Assembly (NCBI RefSeq): GCF_019710475.1
Contig: NZ_JAJFAX010000006.1
Coordinates: 186,001-250,000, forward strand
DNA length: 64,000 nt
Reading direction: 5' to 3'
Source: Glycomyces sp. TRM65418
GTDB taxonomy: Bacteria > Actinomycetota > Actinomycetes > Mycobacteriales > Micromonosporaceae
Shown here: piece after piece, positions 60,210 through 64,000 of the stretch
How positions within the stretch are numbered: the stretch's first letter is position 1
How the letters are laid out: every line of letters starts with the position of its first letter
Notes under the pieces: generated by a model
What the model was told of the DNA's origin: nothing
Databases searched by the model: none
What the model saw: the letters and a program-made list of their open reading frames with translations, nothing else
Translations under genes and position numbers: made by a program

Positions 60210-60912
60210 GACCTTCGTGTTCTTTCTAATTATCCGCGATCTTCCCGTTTCTAATGGAATTGCACCGAGCCTACGGCCTGGCGTGACATAGCGGATAGGT
60301 CTCGCGCTCAGACGTCACTGGATCCAGTCGGACAGGTTTCACCGGTTCAACGCGATTCTTAGGCGTACAGCGGCCCTATAGCGGCCCCGTCCTTCTAACC
60401 GCTAATGATTTTGATGCATACCGGCAGGTAGACGCATATTTCTCTGAGAAATGCACGTCCGCCTGAAAAGCGGAAGGTCGCTGTTGGCGAGAATACGGGT
60501 TAAGCCGCAGGTCATGGTCTGAGCCAGGAAACTCGGGGAGGAGCCGTATTCGGCCAGTTCAGGGGCGCACGGATCCGCGGCATGACCTGGGTGTGTTCCG
60601 GACTGTTCCTACCGGGTTGGAGCCGGCCAATCTGGCGACGCGGCGTCTGGTTGGAACCCTGGGTGCGCGCGCCCTACGCACCCTGTCGCGGAGAGGACGC
60701 GCACTTGCCGGAACGCGCGTGCTGGATCTTGGAACCAGGCCCTTTGTGTTGTGCTCGTCCGTCGCATGGTCTCACGGAACTTCGCCGAGCACAGGCGCAG
60801 CGAAGCCGGGGGAGAGGGCTCTCTTCGTTGCGGATGGCGTGCGTCTTCCTCGGGGAAACAGAGGCACGCAGCGAGGCGCGGATGGCTTCGTCATGGCCCT
60901 GGCGGTCCGGCC
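60210..60912. other. about 700 bases without a convincing gene
   Basis: Begins comparatively A/T-rich right after the array. Open frames at 60582-61097 and 60593-60964 have no protein-like features, and the second runs through the putative P-arm motif, so I do not call them. Short palindromic words such as AGCGGCCCTATAGCGGCCCC (about 60371) are visible. Probably an element end or decayed DNA. Confidence 0.4.
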
Positions 60913-60948
60913 GGGCAGCCAAAAAGACCGCCATTGGGAGCGGAAAAC
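60913..60948 (+). repeat. second copy of the 36-base motif at 45572-45607
   Basis: 34 of 36 bases match the motif next to attR, including GGGCAGCCAAAAAG and CCATTGGGAGCGGAAAAC. If it is an integrase arm site it marks the far end of a second element that began at the truncated integrase (45876) and carried the CRISPR locus. Confidence 0.55.
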
Positions 60949-60950
60949 TA

Positions 60951-61272
60951 AGCTTGATTTTTAACCTTTCAGCGATCGAGGGCGCCAGGGGAGTCGGTGT
61001 CTTGCCTGCTCAACCCTCCTACCTCGCTGCGTTCGACGGCCGCCTAGCGTTTCGAGACACCGGCCGCTCGAAACGATGCGTTATCGGTGTTCCATAACTC
61101 CGCGCTGGCCGATCGGTCATATCAAGCATGGCGCGATCTCGTCGGTTGCCGTCGGCCGGCACGCTGAGCAGCGCCGACGAGGACCGATGGCACCCTGCCC
61201 GATCGGGGTGCAGCGCCACCGATTCCCACTGCGAACGCCGCAGCCGACGGGAAAGAGGTTAAAAATCAAGCT
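60951..61272. mobile_element. possible MITE, 322 bp
   Basis: Perfect 17-bp terminal inverted repeats AGCTTGATTTTTAACCT at 60951-60967 and 61256-61272. No ORF of transposase type inside; an internal hairpin GTTTCGAG/CTCGAAAC lies near 61048-61073. A short CTA/TAG context is seen at the ends, but a clean target duplication is not. A/T-rich ends in G/C-rich DNA fit a non-autonomous element. Confidence 0.5.
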
Positions 61273-61392
61273 AGTGACGTTGTGGTTGGGAGGGTGGATT
61301 CGATTTGGTGTGGTGGCAGTGGTGCGCTGATGGGCCGGGTTCGGTGGTAGGGGGCCGACAGCTCGAGTGCGGCCGACCCCCGCCGAGCTGGG

Positions 61393-63255
61393 TCAGCTGT
61401 GCCAGTAGTCGGTGAAAGTGAAGCAGCCCTGGTAGTCGTCGGGTGGGGTGGTGAAGTACCGGTTAGTGCCGGTCTCCCATTCCACCGAGCCGTTCGGGGC
61501 GACCTTGATGTACTTGAACTCGAAGTAGGTGTCGGCGGGGAGATAGATGTTCTCGCCCCACCATGGGTAGTGGTCCGCGGCGAGGTGTGCGTCAGCGGTT
61601 GGTCTCCAGTCGCCGAGTTCATTGAGGGATCCGGTGATGTAGACCTGTTGGCCGTACCAGGTGGTGGCGTTCACGTTCACGTTGACGCAGACTTTGCCAT
61701 CACCGGGCCCCCCGGGGTTGCCAGGGTTGCCGGGCGCTTCACAGGCGCCGTCGACGTAGGGGGCGCCGATGTGGATGGCGAGAGCCTTGTTCGCGGCCAC
61801 GGTGGCGGTGAAAGTACCGCTAGCGCCTACGGTGATGGTGTTGCCGCCGAGGATGTTGCAGTACTGGCCGGCGGGCATGGAGGTGGTGAAGGTGGCGTTG
61901 ATCGAGGAGGACTCGTTGTTGAGGACGATGTACCCGGCGTTGCCGCGGCCGAAGCCGAGGGCGTCCTCGTCGTTGTGCCACTTGTTGTTCACGCCGGTGC
62001 CGGCGACGGATTCGCGGAAGGCAGCCATGCCGGCGAAGTAGGCGCCGCGGTGCTGGCAGACCCATCGGCCGGTGATCGCGTCGCAGTCGACGTCGGCCAC
62101 GTCGGAGTTGGCGCCGCCGACGAGGTTGGGGCCCTGGTCTTTGTTGCTGTAGGAGTAGTCCGACATCTGCGAGGGGACACCGTAGTCGTAGGCCATCATG
62201 TAGGCGTTGGCGAGCAGGTAGTCGCTGCCGCCGGTGAAGTAGTTGAGGTAGTTGGCGGCGTCGCCGGCCCGCGGCGTGTCGTGGTTCTGCACGAACACCT
62301 GAGCCTTGTCGTCGGGCGACAGGCCCCAGCTCTCAGCGAGGTTGAGCAGATACGAGGTCTTGGAGTCACCGGCGAAGTGGTTCTTCATCCAACGCGAGAA
62401 GTCGAACTGCTGGACCGTGCCCGAGCCGTAGTACTCGCTGGGTTTGATCGGCTCGTTCGAGTCCTTGGCGTAGATGACCTCATGGGTGACGTACGGGTCG
62501 CCGTCGAGGCGGCCCAGGATGTTCTCCAGGTCGGCGGCGGGGATGTGCTTGGCGGCGTCGACGCGGAAGCCGACCACGCCGAGATCGAGCAGGTCCTGGA
62601 GGTAGGCGGCGATGGTGGCGCGCACGTCGTCCTGCTCGGTGGCGAGGTCGTTGAGGCCGACCAGGTGGCAGTTCTGGACCTGCCAGCGGTTGGTGTAGTC
62701 CGAGATCTCGCAGTAGGAGGAGCCGGTGGAGTGGAAGTCGGAGGCGTCGTAGCCGGCTGCGGGGTAGTGGAACTGGCGGTACTCGCTGCCCGCCTGGCCG
62801 TGGCGGGTCGAAGTGGAACCGGCGGCCATGTGGTTGATGACGACGTCGGCGACGATGCCGACGCCTTCGGCCGCGCAGGTGTCGACCATGTTCTCGAACT
62901 CGGCACGGGTGCCCAGGCGCGAGTCGAGCTTGTAGCTGACCGGCTGGTACTGGATCCACCAGTTGTCCGGTGTGTTCGTGTCGGAGGCGAGGATGTGCTC
63001 CTGGGGCGGGGAGATCTTGATGTGGGTGTAGCCCGAGTCGCCGAGGAAGTCGGTGCATTCCTGGGCGATCGAGTTCCAGTTCCACTCGAACAGCTCGATG
63101 ATCGACGAGTCGCCGGTGACGGCCGGAGCCGCAGCGGCCTCGACCTCTTGGGCGGTCGCGGGTGCGGTGACGGCGGCGAGCGCACCGGCTGCGACGGCGA
63201 AGGCACTGGCGAGCGCCGTCGCCCGTCGGCCGTGGCGTGGTTGGCTCAATGACAT
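61393..63255 (-). CDS. secreted GH13 alpha-amylase with CBM20
   Basis: 620 residues. Signal peptide about 1-35 (RHGRRATALASAFAVAAGALAAVTAPATAQE). The GH13 barrel follows with ADVVINHMAAGS (region I), GFRVDAAKH (nucleophile Asp), THEVIYAK (acid/base Glu) and VFVQNHDTPR (third acid), then domain C. A Gly/Pro/Asn linker leads to a C-terminal starch-binding CBM20 (about 519-620: VNVNATTWYGQQVYITGSLNELGDWRP). Closest in layout to Streptomyces alpha-amylases. ATG 63255 is chosen because the signal peptide starts there and GGAGA precedes it; a longer frame is rejected. Confidence 0.95.
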   Translation of the reverse strand: MSLSQPRHGRRATALASAFAVAAGALAAVTAPATAQEVEAAAAPAVTGDSSIIELFEWNWNSIAQECTDFLGDSGYTHIKISPPQEHILASDTNTPDNWWIQYQPVSYKLDSRLGTRAEFENMVDTCAAEGVGIVADVVINHMAAGSTSTRHGQAGSEYRQFHYPAAGYDASDFHSTGSSYCEISDYTNRWQVQNCHLVGLNDLATEQDDVRATIAAYLQDLLDLGVVGFRVDAAKHIPAADLENILGRLDGDPYVTHEVIYAKDSNEPIKPSEYYGSGTVQQFDFSRWMKNHFAGDSKTSYLLNLAESWGLSPDDKAQVFVQNHDTPRAGDAANYLNYFTGGSDYLLANAYMMAYDYGVPSQMSDYSYSNKDQGPNLVGGANSDVADVDCDAITGRWVCQHRGAYFAGMAAFRESVAGTGVNNKWHNDEDALGFGRGNAGYIVLNNESSSINATFTTSMPAGQYCNILGGNTITVGASGTFTATVAANKALAIHIGAPYVDGACEAPGNPGNPGGPGDGKVCVNVNVNATTWYGQQVYITGSLNELGDWRPTADAHLAADHYPWWGENIYLPADTYFEFKYIKVAPNGSVEWETGTNRYFTTPPDDYQGCFTFTDYWHS

Positions 63256-63281
63256 GTGAGGGTTCTCCGTTCTAACCGTCC

Positions 63282-63348
63282 TGCAAGTTTTTGCATTCAA
63301 CGTCGTAACGGACGCATATTTGTATTGAAACTTGCGGATATTGCAAAG
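63282..63348 (-). promoter_or_regulatory. amylase promoter with TTGCA inverted repeats
   Basis: TGCAAGTTTTTGCA (63282-63295) and CTTGCGGATATTGCAAAG (63331-63348) are two inverted repeats of TGCAA half-sites, and TGCAGG follows at 63353. On the minus strand TTGCAA and TACAAA, 16 bases apart, can serve as -35 and -10. Similar CTTGCAG/CTTGCAA words upstream of Streptomyces amylase genes bind the maltose repressor MalR/Reg1; that link is inference. Confidence 0.6.
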
Positions 63349-63579
63349 AGTATGCAGGCGCCTGTGCGATGTCAAGCACCGATCGTGTGCGGCCATGCCT
63401 CGGTCGGGAGAGCGACACCTCCGTCCTCCTGAGAGTGCGAACTCGGCTTCAGGTCCGCCATCGCCTGCTGGCCGCGCCTTCGCTGCTGGCCATGGCGGAT
63501 CTCAGGGATGATCTGCGCCGTTTGCTGCTGGCAGAGCGCGGCTGCGGTCGTCCCTTGATTCCCTCGCTCGAGGCCGCGT

Positions 63580-64000
63580 TCAGCGGCGCTTCGGCTCGGC
63601 GAGGGCGATGACCGGGTGCTGCCCGGACAGGCTGAGTTGATGGCGCTCGACGAGGTTCCAAGCCGATCGCTCGGTCTCGAAGTCGCGCAACAGCTCCGGC
63701 GGCACCAGGCACACGAGCCGCCCGTCTGCGGCGATGACCCGCCGCCACGCTGCCAAGAGCGCGGGGAAGCGCTGCACCGTGGCGACCTGGCGTCCCCAAG
63801 CCGGATTGGTCACGATCCGGTCGATGCTGCCGGTGGGCATCGGCAGCCGGGCGGCATTGGACTTCGTGAACGCGATGCCGGTGAGGTGCTGCGCGTTGCG
63901 CGCAGCAGCGGCGAGTGCCTCCGCGTTGAGGTCTGAACCGATGAAGTCGCTGCTGGGAGCGAGTCCTCGGGCCTCGACGAGGATCGTTCCGGCTCCGCAG
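63580..64000 (-). CDS. UPF0020/THUMP-type RNA methylase, N-terminus outside window
   Basis: The frame enters from the window edge on the minus strand. Visible are the SAM-binding GAGTILVEARG, an acidic loop GSDLNAEALAAAARNAQHL, and the motif IV IVTNPAWGRQ in place of the NPPY/NPPF common in N-methyltransferases. These are landmarks of the UPF0020 family (RlmL/Trm14-like), which methylates guanine N2 in rRNA or tRNA. About 140 C-terminal residues are present. The interval 63360-63579 downstream shows no other convincing gene. Confidence 0.75.
   Translation of the reverse strand, partial: CGAGTILVEARGLAPSSDFIGSDLNAEALAAAARNAQHLTGIAFTKSNAARLPMPTGSIDRIVTNPAWGRQVATVQRFPALLAAWRRVIAADGRLVCLVPPELLRDFETERSAWNLVERHQLSLSGQHPVIALAEPKRR

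Noticed and set aside
60593-60964. 123-codon ORF starting MFRTVPTGLEPANLATRR
   Set aside because: Composition is not protein-like, it overlaps other equally long frames, and it ends inside the repeat motif also found next to attR.

Overview
The window is high-GC DNA from an actinobacterium. Evidence: G/C-ending codons, frequent GTG starts, many apparently leaderless genes, and two gene orders typical of the phylum: def-fmt-rsmB-rpe-rib-hisE-hisG and moxR-DUF58-VWA-fabG-inhA-ferrochelatase-nfeD-SPFH. The second order is the same as around inhA in Mycobacterium. Secreted GH6, GH12 and GH13 enzymes plus a cytoplasmic GH2 enzyme point to a soil or plant-litter saprophyte. I cannot name the genus from sequence alone.

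Layout. 1-2.7 kb: tandem paralogous membrane proteins with a duplication scar. 2.9-5.8 kb: def, fmt, rsmB. 5.8-7.3 kb: a GH6 cellulase behind a CebR-like operator. 7.3-12 kb: rpe, a 57-bp tandem repeat, a receiver-GGDEF protein, then an FMN riboswitch controlling ribE-ribBA-ribH; ribD is absent. 12-19.5 kb: two TetR-controlled pairs, a GT39-like membrane protein, a GH2 and a GH12 enzyme. 19.7-23.6 kb: hisE, hisG, two bPH2 membrane proteins and small genes. 24-34.5 kb: the moxR-to-trmH block, a C45-family hydrolase and an aminoglycoside-phosphotransferase-like kinase.

From 34.6 to about 61 kb the window is accessory DNA. A complete tRNA-Leu(GAG) is the integration site of an 11-kb island bounded by 58-bp direct repeats (34660-34717 and 45715-45772). 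The island carries a tyrosine integrase, a low-GC PD-(D/E)xK-type nuclease gene, and an EACC1 plus caspase conflict locus that three insertion sequences have broken up. One of these insertion sequences appears to carry a VOC-family gene inside its terminal repeats. Beyond the right repeat lie a second, decayed integrase, a truncated hydroxy-acid oxidase, another IS, a HEPN (TIGR02391-like) gene, decayed genes and small coupled ORFs.

At 52-60.2 kb is a type I-C CRISPR-Cas effector operon (cas3-cas5c-cas8c-cas7c) without cas4/cas1/cas2. It has an array on each side, both transcribed outward. Essentially every repeat in both arrays is different, yet the hairpin and the 3-prime handle are kept, in several repeats by wobble or compensatory pairs. 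A possible 322-bp MITE, an alpha-amylase with CBM20 and the start of an RNA methylase gene close the window.
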